Assembly (NCBI GenBank): GCA_000993025.1
Contig: LBVJ01000020.1
Location: forward strand, 1-35,077
Reading direction: 5' to 3'
DNA length: 35,077 bases
Source: Candidatus Woesebacteria bacterium GW2011_GWA1_38_8
Lineage (GTDB): Bacteria; Patescibacteriota; Microgenomatia; UBA8517
Below are positions 28,079-35,077 of this stretch, piece by piece (the stretch's first letter is position 1; each line of letters opens with the position of its first letter). The notes under the pieces are model-generated. The model saw only the letters and a list, made by a program, of their open reading frames with translations, had not been told where the DNA came from and made no database searches. The translations under genes and the position numbers were made by a program.

Positions 28079-28813
28079 ATGGCTATTGAACTAAAGTTGG
28101 ATAAAAAAAGCGTTGGGGAAAATTCAAAAACATACTCGGTATTTTTGTTGGGTTTTGCAATTCTTGCCGGTCTTTTTTTTGTGACGGGCAATAAAATGTA
28201 TACAAAAATTACAAAGATTCTTGAAGAGTCAGAAGGTCTGGAAAACGATATAACTTTATTGCAGACGAAAATCGATTCTTTAAGACTTTTGGATAATGAG
28301 ATTCAGAAGGATACAAAATCTTTAAGACTCGCTTTTCCGGATGAAGACCCATCCCTGTATGCGTACACTGAAATTAAAGAGCTCGGAAGATTGAATTCAA
28401 TAATATTCGATTCGGTAACTTTTTCATTGGGTGGCGGAGATAAAGACAGTGTTGCGTTGGGGAATATAGGCTTGGATTTTAGCGGAAATAAAGATGATGT
28501 TTTTAGTTTTATTCCCATTGCAGGACTTGGGCCAATAAGTATAGGAGAGTTTGTTGAATTGGAAGAAACAATGAAAATTGGAACTTCTGTCGAAGTATAT
28601 TATTCACCTCTTCCCAAAGCGCTTCCCAGTAGTGAAAAAGTTATAAATTCATTAACTCCGGAAGAAAAAGAGATATATAACTATCTCACCAATTTGGAAG
28701 TTTTAGTAAATACTGAATTGACTCCGTCAGGGGCGGTCAATGAAGAAGTCAATCCATTCTTTGGTACTTTGGATGAAACACCGTCCGAAGGAGAATTGAT
28801 TCCGGAACCATAA
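28079..28813 (+). CDS. pilO: Type IV pilus assembly protein PilO-like
   Basis: A 244-residue bitopic protein: short cytoplasmic tail, helix at about residues 20-38 (YSVFLLGFAILAGLFFVTG), coiled coil at about 40-80, then an extracytoplasmic domain with GPISIGEFVELEETMKIGTS. Its place right after pilN (8 nt) and its topology support PilO; sequence conservation in the family is low. The C-terminal ~50 residues are acidic and proline-containing. It ends 8 nt from the converging khpA gene; TTGAAAA and TTTTCAA at 28815-28836 might act as a weak terminator. Confidence 0.85.
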   Translation: MAIELKLDKKSVGENSKTYSVFLLGFAILAGLFFVTGNKMYTKITKILEESEGLENDITLLQTKIDSLRLLDNEIQKDTKSLRLAFPDEDPSLYAYTEIKELGRLNSIIFDSVTFSLGGGDKDSVALGNIGLDFSGNKDDVFSFIPIAGLGPISIGEFVELEETMKIGTSVEVYYSPLPKALPSSEKVINSLTPEEKEIYNYLTNLEVLVNTELTPSGAVNEEVNPFFGTLDETPSEGELIPEP

Positions 28814-28821
28814 CTTGAAAA

Positions 28822-29058
28822 CTACTGTTTTTCAACTATATCCAAGGAAAACCCTACTTTTTCGAGGGTGGCTTTTACTCTCAGAAGAGATCGGACAGCT
28901 TTTATGGTCTTACCTTTTTTACCTATTATCAATCCGATATTTTCGGGTGCGGTTGTAATTTTTAGATTCACAAAACCATTTTCAGATATATTCTCCTCAA
29001 CTTCAAAGTTTTCATGTCCAAGAATTTCCTTTACAAGGTAGGATAACAATTTATTCAT
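28822..29058 (-). CDS. khpA: KH-domain RNA-binding protein KhpA
   Basis: A single KH domain protein: NIGLIIGKKGKTIKAVRSLL contains the GxxG loop (GKKG). KhpA binds RNA together with KhpB/EloR in many bacteria and is commonly next to rpsP. The track uses a TTG at 29076, overlapping rpsP; the ATG at 29058, one base after the rpsP stop, gives the normal N-terminus MNKLLSYLVKEILG and is preferred (78 residues). Confidence 0.92.
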   Translation of the reverse strand: MNKLLSYLVKEILGHENFEVEENISENGFVNLKITTAPENIGLIIGKKGKTIKAVRSLLRVKATLEKVGFSLDIVEKQ

Positions 29059-29059
29059 A

Positions 29060-29284
29060 CTATTTGGAATCGACAAGTTTTTTTACAGTGGGTGACACTT
29101 GGGCTCCTAAATTTACCCATTTTTTCAATTTCTCTTTATCGATTACGCCGTGTTTTTTGACAGGGTCATATTGACCCAGTACCTCAAGATAAAGACCTTC
29201 ATTCTTTTTTTTCGAATCAATCGCTACGACCCGGTATGAAGGACTATTTTTGGCACCTGTTTTAGAAAGCCTGATTTTTATCAT
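29060..29284 (-). CDS. rpsP: Ribosomal protein S16
   Basis: The 74-residue protein has the S16 signature: MIKIRLSKTGAKNSPSYRVV, then LEVLGQYDPVKK and KKWVNLGAQVSPTVKKLV. It is part of the small ribosomal subunit and needed for 30S assembly. It lies 32 nt after rnc and one base before khpA, the frequent rpsP-khpA pairing. Confidence 0.98.
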   Translation of the reverse strand: MIKIRLSKTGAKNSPSYRVVAIDSKKKNEGLYLEVLGQYDPVKKHGVIDKEKLKKWVNLGAQVSPTVKKLVDSK

Positions 29285-29316
29285 ACATTGGTGATTTTAA
29301 CGATTATTTTCCGAAA

Positions 29317-29985
29317 TTACAAGGATTTAGATAATGCATCCTTAGCAGCGTTTTGAGCAGCTTCGTTTTTGCTCTTACCTGTACCTACACCGTACTCTTT
29401 TCCATCTACACTAACTTGTATGGTGAAGATTTTGTTATGGTCGGGACCGATCTCCTTTATAACGTGATACTTTGGTGTGGCATACCCCTTTGCCTGAACC
29501 TCTTCCTGAAAAAGACTCTTCGGATCCTTTAAAGTTTCATGGCTTATGTTATCAAGGTCAGAAAGCAGATGTTTTTCAATGAATTTCTTGCAAATATCAA
29601 GTCCTTTATCAAGATATATTGCGCCGATAACGGCCTCGACCGTGTCGGCTAAAAGCGATTGGTTTAAACGTCCTCCCGAATCTTCCTCACCTTTGCTTAA
29701 AAAGATATAATCCCCAAGTTGTAGTTCCTTTGCCAGATCTGCCAAATTGACAGTATTAACAATACGCGCCCTTAACGCCGTAAGGAACCCCTCTTCTTTA
29801 TTGGTAAATTCTGCATAAATTTTGTCTGAAACAACAAATTCAAGAATGGCATCACCTAAAAATTCAAGCCGTTCGTTTGACCGACGTGTATTTTTATGTT
29901 CATTAACCCATGATCTATGGGTTAATGACATCTTTAAAAGATCTTTATCGTTGAAACTTTTTTTTAGAGATATGTAGGTATTCAT
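29317..29985 (-). CDS. rnc: Ribonuclease III
   Basis: RNase III cleaves double-stranded RNA in rRNA precursors and other transcripts. The catalytic domain has THRSWVNEH, ERLEFLGDAILEFVVSD and ADTVEAVIGAIYLDKG with the metal-binding Glu and Asp residues. A dsRNA-binding domain follows from about residue 150 (DPKSLFQEEVQAKGYATPKY to KSKNEAAQNAAKDAL). The track begins at GTG 30003, overlapping the ACP-like gene; the ATG at 29985, 4 nt after that stop, is preferred (222 residues). Confidence 0.96.
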   Translation of the reverse strand: MNTYISLKKSFNDKDLLKMSLTHRSWVNEHKNTRRSNERLEFLGDAILEFVVSDKIYAEFTNKEEGFLTALRARIVNTVNLADLAKELQLGDYIFLSKGEEDSGGRLNQSLLADTVEAVIGAIYLDKGLDICKKFIEKHLLSDLDNISHETLKDPKSLFQEEVQAKGYATPKYHVIKEIGPDHNKIFTIQVSVDGKEYGVGTGKSKNEAAQNAAKDALSKSL

Positions 29986-29989
29986 AGTG

Positions 29990-30232
29990 TTAAAAATCTT
30001 CACTCTCCGATAGTATATCTATAAGATCTTGAACAGTTTCTATGTTCGGGATTGTGGATGGATCGATGGGATATTTATTATTGATAAGGTGGATAAGGTC
30101 TGATATGTCCCCCGATCCCATATGTAAATCGTCCTTTAAATAAAAATCGTTCTGAACGTCTTCATCGGATATCCCCAAATAATGAGCAATTGTATTTTTG
30201 ACAAAACTGTCAACATTTGTTGTTTTATTCAT
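29990..30232 (-). CDS. Acyl-carrier-protein-like protein with altered Ser site
   Basis: An 80-residue, acidic, all-helical protein that aligns with ACP: DDLHMGSGDISDLIHLI takes the place of the usual DLGADSLDxVELVM. The Ser aligns with the phosphopantetheine Ser, but the DSL motif reads GSG. The region after it (VQDLIDILSE) fits helix IV. The gene overlaps nusB by 8 nt and is followed 4 nt later by rnc; acpP next to rnc is a common bacterial order. No fatty-acid synthesis genes are in the window, so whether it carries acyl groups is open. Confidence 0.75.
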   Translation of the reverse strand: MNKTTNVDSFVKNTIAHYLGISDEDVQNDFYLKDDLHMGSGDISDLIHLINNKYPIDPSTIPNIETVQDLIDILSESEDF

Positions 30233-30587
30233 GTGTTTTTTTTGGTTGATATATTGTACCTAAAACTCCATTAACAAATGAAGAGGAAGTTTCCGATCCA
30301 TACTCTTTTGCGATCTCCACAGCCTCGTCAATTATGACTTTTTTAGGCGCCGATCCTTTTAAGACCTCATAAATTGCGAATCTTAAAATTGCGAGATCAA
30401 TTTTATTGATTTTTTCTAAAGGCCAAGTTGGTGCGGCTTTTTGAATTGTTTTGTCGATTTTTGACAACATTGCGGTTATATTTAAGATCTCTGAATCGGT
30501 AGATTTTTGATGGTGGAAACTTTCTGCAAAAAGCGACTTGATCATTTTTCTTCGGTAAATATGCCGGGGGTCTTTTGAAGTTTTCAT
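30225..30587 (-). CDS. nusB: Transcription antitermination factor NusB
   Basis: A 120-residue NusB with the conserved C-terminal half: KINKIDLAILRFAIYEVL, then VIIDEAVEIAKEYGSETS and SFVNGVLGTI. NusB with NusE (S10) binds boxA RNA to promote rRNA transcription and processing. It probably starts the nusB-acpP-rnc-rpsP-khpA operon. Two palindromes flank its candidate promoter. An AGAGGAG lies 15 nt before the ATG, too far for an ideal ribosome binding site. Confidence 0.95.
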   Translation of the reverse strand: MKTSKDPRHIYRRKMIKSLFAESFHHQKSTDSEILNITAMLSKIDKTIQKAAPTWPLEKINKIDLAILRFAIYEVLKGSAPKKVIIDEAVEIAKEYGSETSSSFVNGVLGTIYQPKKTHE

Positions 30588-30605
30588 AAATGAAATGATA
30601 TACTC

Positions 30606-30702
30606 CTCTTACTTGAGTTTGCAACTCAATGTAAGAGATTATATATAAGTGTCAAAATATCATTTTCAAAAACTTTCGTTTACACTTGCAAACTCGAGTT
30701 TG
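30606..30702 (-). promoter_or_regulatory. nusB upstream region: candidate promoter flanked by two related palindromes
   Basis: A candidate promoter reads TTGAAA (30664-30669) and TATATAAT (-10 at 30638-30645). On its downstream side is an interrupted palindrome (CTCTTAC and TTGAGTT paired with AACTCAA and GTAAGAG, 30606-30637); on its upstream side is a perfect 14-bp palindrome CAAACTCGAGTTTG (30689-30702). Both contain the half-site GAGTTTG. Their centres are about 74 bp apart, close to seven helical turns. Operator function is inference. Confidence 0.4.
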
Positions 30703-30741
30703 TTGAATATAACACGGATTTATTGCAGATTCTCACGGATA

Positions 30742-30900
30742 TTATTTATAGAATCCGCAGTGGGGACAAGCTTTATGCGGCTCCTTAAATTTCTTGCAGG
30801 AAGGACATTTTGCCAAAGTGGGAAGTTTTGCGCTAAAAGAAGCACTTCTTCTTTGATTACTTCTTGACCGCGAATGTTTTTTCTTTGGTAAAGGCGTCAT
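30742..30900 (-). CDS. rpmF: Ribosomal protein L32
   Basis: Too short for the ORF track. Translation from the ATG at 30898-30900 gives 52 residues beginning MTPLPKKKHSRSRSNQRRS, then KCPSCKKFKEPHKACPHCGF with the CxxC-x9-CxxC zinc site and the GFYK ending typical of L32. The PKKKHSRSR start matches the usual PKRKxSKSR. It lies 154 nt upstream of nusB on the same strand. The plus-strand ORF 30649-30867 is its shadow. Confidence 0.95.
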   Translation of the reverse strand: MTPLPKKKHSRSRSNQRRSASFSAKLPTLAKCPSCKKFKEPHKACPHCGFYK

Positions 30901-30909
30901 ACGGAGTAA

Positions 30910-30938
30910 ATATTACTAAATTATTGATTATTCCACAA
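30910..30938 (-). promoter_or_regulatory. Candidate promoter for rpmF
   Basis: On the minus strand TTGTGG (30933-30938) and TAATAT (30910-30915) are 17 nt apart. Only 9 nt lie between the -10 box and the ATG, so the transcript would be nearly leaderless. Confidence 0.4.
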
Positions 30939-30974
30939 TTGGCAATATTTTAACTAATGTATCTTTAACATCAT

Positions 30975-31133
30975 ATGCACATAAAATTCGAAATCCTAAG
31001 CACTAAATCCGAAACAATAATTAAATTACAAATATTAATGTTTAAAACATTGTAATTTTGGATTTGGAATTTGATTCGAATTTCGATATAACGAACGGGT
31101 TCTATGAACTTAGTTCCCGAATTTCGTGCTTAA
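30975..31133 (-). repeat. Dispersed ~150-bp element, copy B (inverted relative to copy A)
   Basis: This is the reverse complement of the element at 20498-20652. It begins right at the recG stop codon (minus strand) with cacgaaattcgggaactaag and ends with gtttcggatttagtgctt and ggatttcgaatttt. Relative to the gene just upstream (recG here, pilin 3 there) both copies have the same orientation. The middle third carries a small palindrome (tgttttaaaca). Confidence 0.85.
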
Positions 31134-33145
31134 TTCAGCCCCACTCCTTCCCCAACGATACTATTTAACAGATCTTTATATCTGGGTTTGTTATCTATAA
31201 CGTGTTCCGCATAGTCGCGGGTAAGTTTTATAAGCTCAGTGTCGCTCCAGGAAGCATTCTTAAGTTCAAAAAAACCATGCTGGGCGGTTCCAAAGATCTG
31301 ACCGGGACCGCGTATCGAAAGATCAATCTCGGCAAGTTCAAATCCCGAATGGTGCGTTCGCATTGCCTCAAGTCTTTTTGAAACAAATCTTTCTCCTGAC
31401 GAAGGCATTAGAAGACAGTACGACTTTTTCGTCCCTCTTCCAACCCGGCCGCGCAATTGATGAAGCTGTGCAAGACCAAAACGTTCTGCCGTTTCGACCA
31501 CCATGATCGTGGCATTTGGAACATCAATTCCGACCTCAACGACAGGAGTGGAAACCAAGATGTCCGTTTTTCCTCTTTTAAATCCATTTATTGCCAAATC
31601 TTTTTCTTCGGACTTCAATTTTCCATGCAGAATGTCAACTTTATAACCCTTAAAGACCTTTTTGATATCTGCATATTGACTCATGGCAGCCTTTACGGAT
31701 TTCATTGTTTCGTACTCCGACTCTTCGATAAGCGGACAGATGAAAAATACCTGAATATGATCGGCGTCGATCTGTTTTTTTATCCAATCGTAAGCATGAA
31801 GCCTTTTTTTAGCGGGAACGATCCATGTGGTGACAGGCAGTCTTCCGTGAGGCATCTCCTTGAGGATTGAAAGATCCAGATCTCCATAGGTTGTTAATGC
31901 AATGGTTCTTGGGATGGGTGTTGCTGTCATTGTCAGAACATGAGGAACACGGTTTCCTTTTCCCGATTTTTTTACCAAATGCGATCTTTGTTCGACTCCA
32001 AAACGATGCTGTTCGTCGATAATAATAACGGCGATTCTTTCACTATCGATGACGCGATGGATAAGCGCGTGTGTTCCTACATACACATCTGCCTTGCCGA
32101 TATCTCCCTTTTTCTCGTTTGACGTAATTAGTTTGACCCTGATCTTATATTTCTCAAATAATTTATTTAGGGTTTGAAAATGCTGACTTGCGAGTATTTG
32201 CGTTGGAGCCATGATAACCGATTGGTATCCGTCCAAAAAAGCAGCAAAGATAGCCGTCGCGGCAACGACGGTTTTTCCGCTTCCGACATCTCCTTCCAAT
32301 AGTCTATTCATTGGAGTATCTTTACCAAGATCGGATAATATTTCGTCGATATTTAATTCTTGCGATGTTGTTAGTACAAAAGGTAGGTTGTTTTTGAAAT
32401 TCTTTATTTCTTTATTTCTTAATTTAATTTTGTATAATGCTTTGTTTTTCTTCCAAAGGTCTTTTCTGAATATACTTTGAAGAGTAAGCGTCAAAAATTC
32501 GTTAAAGGCAAGCCGTCTTTTGGCTTTTTGAAATTCCTCATCATCTTTTGGATAGTGGAGAGCGTATATTGCGTCTTTAAATCCCACAAGGTCATATTTA
32601 GAAAGATCGGTTGGTGGAATGTGATCTTCTATTTCAGGCTTTCCCACTTTTAAGGCAAATGCGATCTTTGAGCGGATCCATTTCGAGGATACGCCGTATG
32701 TCTCGGGATATACGGGAACAAGTCTGCCGGTGTGGATAAAAGAATCACCGATTTCGTACTCGGGAGTGATTAACGCCTTGTCGCGTCCAAAGAATTCAAC
32801 GTTGCCTGAAAAACACATAGTAAGCCCTCTTTTAAGAGTCATAACAAGAAATGGCTGGTTGAACCAGAGGATTTTCATTTTTCCACTGTCGTCTTCAATC
32901 TCTCCTAACTGCATAACACGTCCCGTTTTTGAATATTGGTTTTTTATGAAATTAAGTTTCCCTAAAACCGTAACCGTTTCTCCAACCCGAGCGTGTTTTA
33001 TCTTTGCGATCTTGCGAAAGTCCATAAAACGGTGCGGAGGGTGCGTCAGAAGTTCTCCGATCTTTATAATTCCTAGTTTTTCGAGGCGTTTAAGATATAC
33101 CGGACCGACTTTTGGAAGGCGCGTTATGGAATCAGAGAGTTTCAT
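31130..33145 (-). CDS. recG: ATP-dependent DNA helicase RecG
   Basis: RecG remodels stalled replication forks and branched DNA. The 671-residue protein has the N-terminal wedge/OB domain (about residues 1-150, RLPKVGPVYLKRLEKLGI, then HPPHRFMDF and GETVTVLGKL). The helicase motifs follow: GDVGSGKT at about 286, DEQHRFGVEQR at about 375, MTATPIPRT, then HGKLKSEEKD, VEVGIDVPNATIMV and QLHQLRGRVGRG. The C-terminal RecG segment (DLSIRGPGQIFGTAQHG) is present. It is complete and of normal length. Its TAA lies at the edge of the dispersed element copy B. Confidence 0.97.
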   Translation of the reverse strand: MKLSDSITRLPKVGPVYLKRLEKLGIIKIGELLTHPPHRFMDFRKIAKIKHARVGETVTVLGKLNFIKNQYSKTGRVMQLGEIEDDSGKMKILWFNQPFLVMTLKRGLTMCFSGNVEFFGRDKALITPEYEIGDSFIHTGRLVPVYPETYGVSSKWIRSKIAFALKVGKPEIEDHIPPTDLSKYDLVGFKDAIYALHYPKDDEEFQKAKRRLAFNEFLTLTLQSIFRKDLWKKNKALYKIKLRNKEIKNFKNNLPFVLTTSQELNIDEILSDLGKDTPMNRLLEGDVGSGKTVVAATAIFAAFLDGYQSVIMAPTQILASQHFQTLNKLFEKYKIRVKLITSNEKKGDIGKADVYVGTHALIHRVIDSERIAVIIIDEQHRFGVEQRSHLVKKSGKGNRVPHVLTMTATPIPRTIALTTYGDLDLSILKEMPHGRLPVTTWIVPAKKRLHAYDWIKKQIDADHIQVFFICPLIEESEYETMKSVKAAMSQYADIKKVFKGYKVDILHGKLKSEEKDLAINGFKRGKTDILVSTPVVEVGIDVPNATIMVVETAERFGLAQLHQLRGRVGRGTKKSYCLLMPSSGERFVSKRLEAMRTHHSGFELAEIDLSIRGPGQIFGTAQHGFFELKNASWSDTELIKLTRDYAEHVIDNKPRYKDLLNSIVGEGVGLN

Positions 33146-33182
33146 TGACTATATAATAGCATCAATAAAAATGAATTTATGA

Positions 33183-33264
33183 TTTAAAGAATTGTTAAAT
33201 GATTAGTTTAACTGTAAAATCTTTTTCGTTTAACAATATTGCAATTTGACTATTTAACAATTTA
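33183..33264. repeat. Octamer-word repeat (TTTAACAA) upstream of recG
   Basis: From 33229 the plus strand reads tttaacaa, tattgcaa, then tttgacta and tttaacaa at exact 8-base steps, ending at the stop codon of the small membrane ORF. The near arm at 33184-33215 has the inverse word ttgttaaa followed by looser octamers. The arms can pair imperfectly. Confidence 0.6.
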
Positions 33265-33369
33265 TATCATATATAACAACATCGGAAGAAAAGTCGTCAT
33301 AAGAAGAGCAATGGCGGCAACTATTACCATTATTTTAACGAATCTTTGCTGTTTTTTTGTTCTCAACAT
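33262..33369 (-). CDS. Small single-helix membrane protein (35 residues)
   Basis: Below the track's size cut. The ATG at 33367-33369 gives MLRTKKQQRFVKIMVIVAAI and then ALLMTTFLPMLLYMI: a basic N-terminus followed by one strong hydrophobic helix. The only real open frame in the 348-nt gap between recG and tyrS; on both sides it is bounded by word repeats, which themselves do not encode it. It has no recognised family here. Coding is supported by the strict charge/hydrophobic layout only, so confidence is moderate. Confidence 0.5.
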   Translation of the reverse strand: MLRTKKQQRFVKIMVIVAAIALLMTTFLPMLLYMI

Positions 33370-33394
33370 ATTAAATGATACTAATGGATGCTAA

Positions 33395-33493
33395 TAATAC
33401 CAATCTACAAATAAATTCAAATATTTTGGAATAATGTATCAATTATTCGTATTTATTAGAATTCATTGGCATTATTCGCATTATTCGAATCAT
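33395..33493. repeat. Nonamer-word repeat (AATNNNNCG) after tyrS
   Basis: On the minus strand, directly after the tyrS stop, the spacer reads aatgattcg, aataatgcg, then aataatgcc and 10-base variants (aatgaattct, aataaatacg). This is the same word style as the spacer after pilT. On the other side, toward the small ORF, the words become unclear. Confidence 0.6.
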
Positions 33494-34613
33494 TTACTTA
33501 ATAAGTAAAAACACTTTCTCTCCCACTTTTATTTTATCACCTATTTTTACTTTGTAAGCAGGTTCGGTGGCAACTTTTCCGTTAACATCTACTGAATTTT
33601 GTTGTATAAATCTTTTTGCATCGGATATGCTTTTAAGGTTTGTGTATGGAGCAATTGCCGAGGCTAAGTTTCCCCCCGATTCGATTTTTATATTGTACGA
33701 CGGCGCTTTTTCCTGAAAAGTATTTTCGAAATGAGATTTTGCTTTATTTGCTTCATCTTCGCTCCAAACGAGCTTTACTATTTCGTAGGCAAGACGCTTC
33801 TTCTCCCCCATTGGATCGTGGGTTATTTTCTCCTCAAGTCCCGAAAGTTCTACTTCGGTCAGAAGTTCAAATCCCGGAAAAATAGTCTCATCGGGAAACG
33901 ACATAATTCCACCGTAAAATTCATTGGGAGAAGAATCTAAAAATAATGCGTTCCCCGCCGTTTTTCCGACTTTCTTACCATCCTTATCGACCAGTAGTTT
34001 TGTGGCCAAAACATATTTTTCTTTATTTTTTATAGATTTGATTAAAGTTCTGCCTGCAAGCATATTAAATATCTGATCACTTCCACCTACTTCAAGATTT
34101 ACATCCATAAAAACACAATCGTAACCCTGTGCGATCGGGTATAGAAACTCATGCATATATATCGGTTCGTTGTTCTTTAACCTTTCCTGATACATGTCCC
34201 GCTCAATCATCTGCTGGACGGTAAAATTTGATGATATTTCTATCAGGTCTTTAAAAGTTACCTTGTCACTCCACTCGGAGTTGTACATAATTTCGGCTTT
34301 GTTTTCCCCCTCAAAATCAAGGATATTTTTTATTTGATTAACCCACGTTCGGGAATTTTCCAATACTTGTTCACGGGTTAATTTTTTTCTGGTAGCTTGT
34401 TTATCGTTTCATAACACCGACCAAATGACCAAGATGCAAAGACGGCATAGAAGGATCAAAACCTTGATACAGGGTAATTTTTTTCTCCTGCATCAATTTT
34501 TTTAAATTGTCCCCCGCCGGCAACAGCTCCGCCACTCCCCTTTTTAATACTTCATCTATATCCATGTGTTTGATGATATTTAACATTTTAGTATTTTTTT
34601 CTTTTAATTGCAC
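33494..34613 (-). pseudogene. tyrS: Tyrosyl-tRNA synthetase, disrupted by an internal out-of-frame deletion
   Basis: TyrRS charges tRNA-Tyr. The first ORF (34401-34613) carries LYQGFDPSMPSLHLGHLVGV, including the HIGH-type motif HLGH, and stops at MKR. The second ORF continues in another frame: reading upstream of its annotated Met gives DKQATRKKLTREQVLENS, the normal continuation. Between MK and DK the family has about 28 residues (the segment with GDFTxxIGDP) that are absent, so about 83 nt (3n+2) are missing. Downstream, KVGKTAGN is the KMSKS-type loop and the C-terminal S4 RNA-binding domain is intact. The start may be GTG 34613 or ATG 34586. This gene should be essential, so an assembly or recent deletion event must be considered. 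Confidence 0.85.
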
Positions 34614-34635
34614 TTGCTAAACGTAATGCTTATTC

Positions 34636-35077
34636 CTATAGCGACTTAATCCACGAGTCAAGAACATGGGAAATATTATCAATACTGCTTACACTAACCC
34701 ATTCTCCGTTTGAATGTATATTCTCTCCAATGGGTCCGAATACAACTGCAGGTATATTTTTAAAGTGTGCGTGTCGTGCGTCAGAGCTGACGTGATCAAA
34801 GCCCTTTATTTCTTTTATATTATTTTCACGGACGGCATGGGAGAAAGTCTTAAAGAGAACTGAGTTGATTGGGCAGTCTATTGGTGATTCACATTTTATT
34901 ACTAATACATTCTTTTTTCCAAATATCTTTTTAAAATCCTGTTCAATATTTTTAGGGTTATCGTTTGGGTTAAATCTAACATCACACCACAGGATTGCCT
35001 CATTGGGAATTTGGTTGATGGTATTTCCCGATGAGATTATTGAAAAGTTGAATGTCGTCTTTTTTGTCTCACGTTTC
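34636..35077 (-). CDS. M20 family metallopeptidase, DapE/ArgE-like (5' end beyond window)
   Basis: The visible C-terminal 147 codons end at TAG 34636-34638. They contain the dimerisation domain (NTINQIPNEAILWCDVRFNP) and the C-terminal catalytic part (DHVSSDARHAHFKNIPAVVF, then GPIGENIHSNGEWV) with the last metal-binding His of M20 enzymes. Family members remove acyl or aminoacyl groups from amino acids or dipeptides; DapE and ArgE cannot be told apart from this part. It is 22 nt upstream of the tyrS GTG start on the same strand. The track missed it because its start is outside the window. Confidence 0.88.
   Translation of the reverse strand, partial: KRETKKTTFNFSIISSGNTINQIPNEAILWCDVRFNPNDNPKNIEQDFKKIFGKKNVLVIKCESPIDCPINSVLFKTFSHAVRENNIKEIKGFDHVSSDARHAHFKNIPAVVFGPIGENIHSNGEWVSVSSIDNISHVLDSWIKSL

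Noticed and set aside
9270-28813. Type II secretion system instead of a type IV pilus
   Set aside because: The locus has pilT with its retraction motif and a pilM-N-O set, and no GspD, GspC or GspL genes.
30649-30867. Plus-strand ORF of 72 residues
   Set aside because: It is opposite rpmF and the nusB upstream region; the minus strand encodes a clear L32 protein.

Overview
The window looks like a chromosomal segment of a Candidate Phyla Radiation (Patescibacteria) bacterium, most likely a Microgenomates-type lineage. The reasons are compact genes, a very short HolB, a type IV pilus locus with PilB/PilT/PilC/PilM/PilN/PilO but no visible PilP or PilQ secretin, a K+-independent membrane pyrophosphatase, and the order rpmF-nusB-acpP-like-rnc-rpsP-khpA. 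The lineage is an inference from gene content, not a search. TGA is a normal stop: gyrB ends at TGA exactly where the family ends. This argues against the code-25 lineages (Gracilibacteria/SR1).

Layout. 1-9190 (minus strand): holB, gyrB, hppA, a methyltransferase, an unknown membrane protein and gyrA (3' end off the window). 9270-28813 (plus strand): a large type IV pilus locus with pilB, pilT, pilC, a first major-type pilin, two more close paralogues, a broken prepilin peptidase gene, seven further pilin-like or PilX-like genes, then pilM, pilN and pilO. Inside this locus, on the opposite strand (14281-19193), sits an AT-rich block of four glycosyltransferase-type genes, flanked by two closely related pilins. 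28822-30900 (minus): a translation/RNA block (khpA, rpsP, rnc, ACP-like, nusB, rpmF). 31130-35077 (minus): recG, a 35-residue membrane peptide, a disrupted tyrS and the 3' part of an M20 peptidase.

How it works together. PilB/PilT power extension and retraction through the platform protein PilC and the PilM-PilN-PilO complex. The pilins and minor pilins build the fibre and tip. PilD, if functional, would cleave them. The embedded GT2 and GT-C enzymes are good candidates for glycosylating pilins or other surface polymers. Such pili would suit an episymbiont that must attach to a host cell.

Most unusual points: (i) gyrB carries an in-frame 75-bp tandem duplication whose only three differences are synonymous; (ii) tyrS and pilD each carry an internal, out-of-frame deletion of conserved sequence; (iii) nearly every longer spacer holds arrays of degenerate 7-, 8- or 9-base words, often as inverted arms and usually starting just after a stop codon, including a ~150-bp element present twice in inverted orientation 10.5 kb apart; (iv) the glycosyltransferase block inside the pilin array. 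I saw no tRNA, rRNA, CRISPR array, transposase or integrase.
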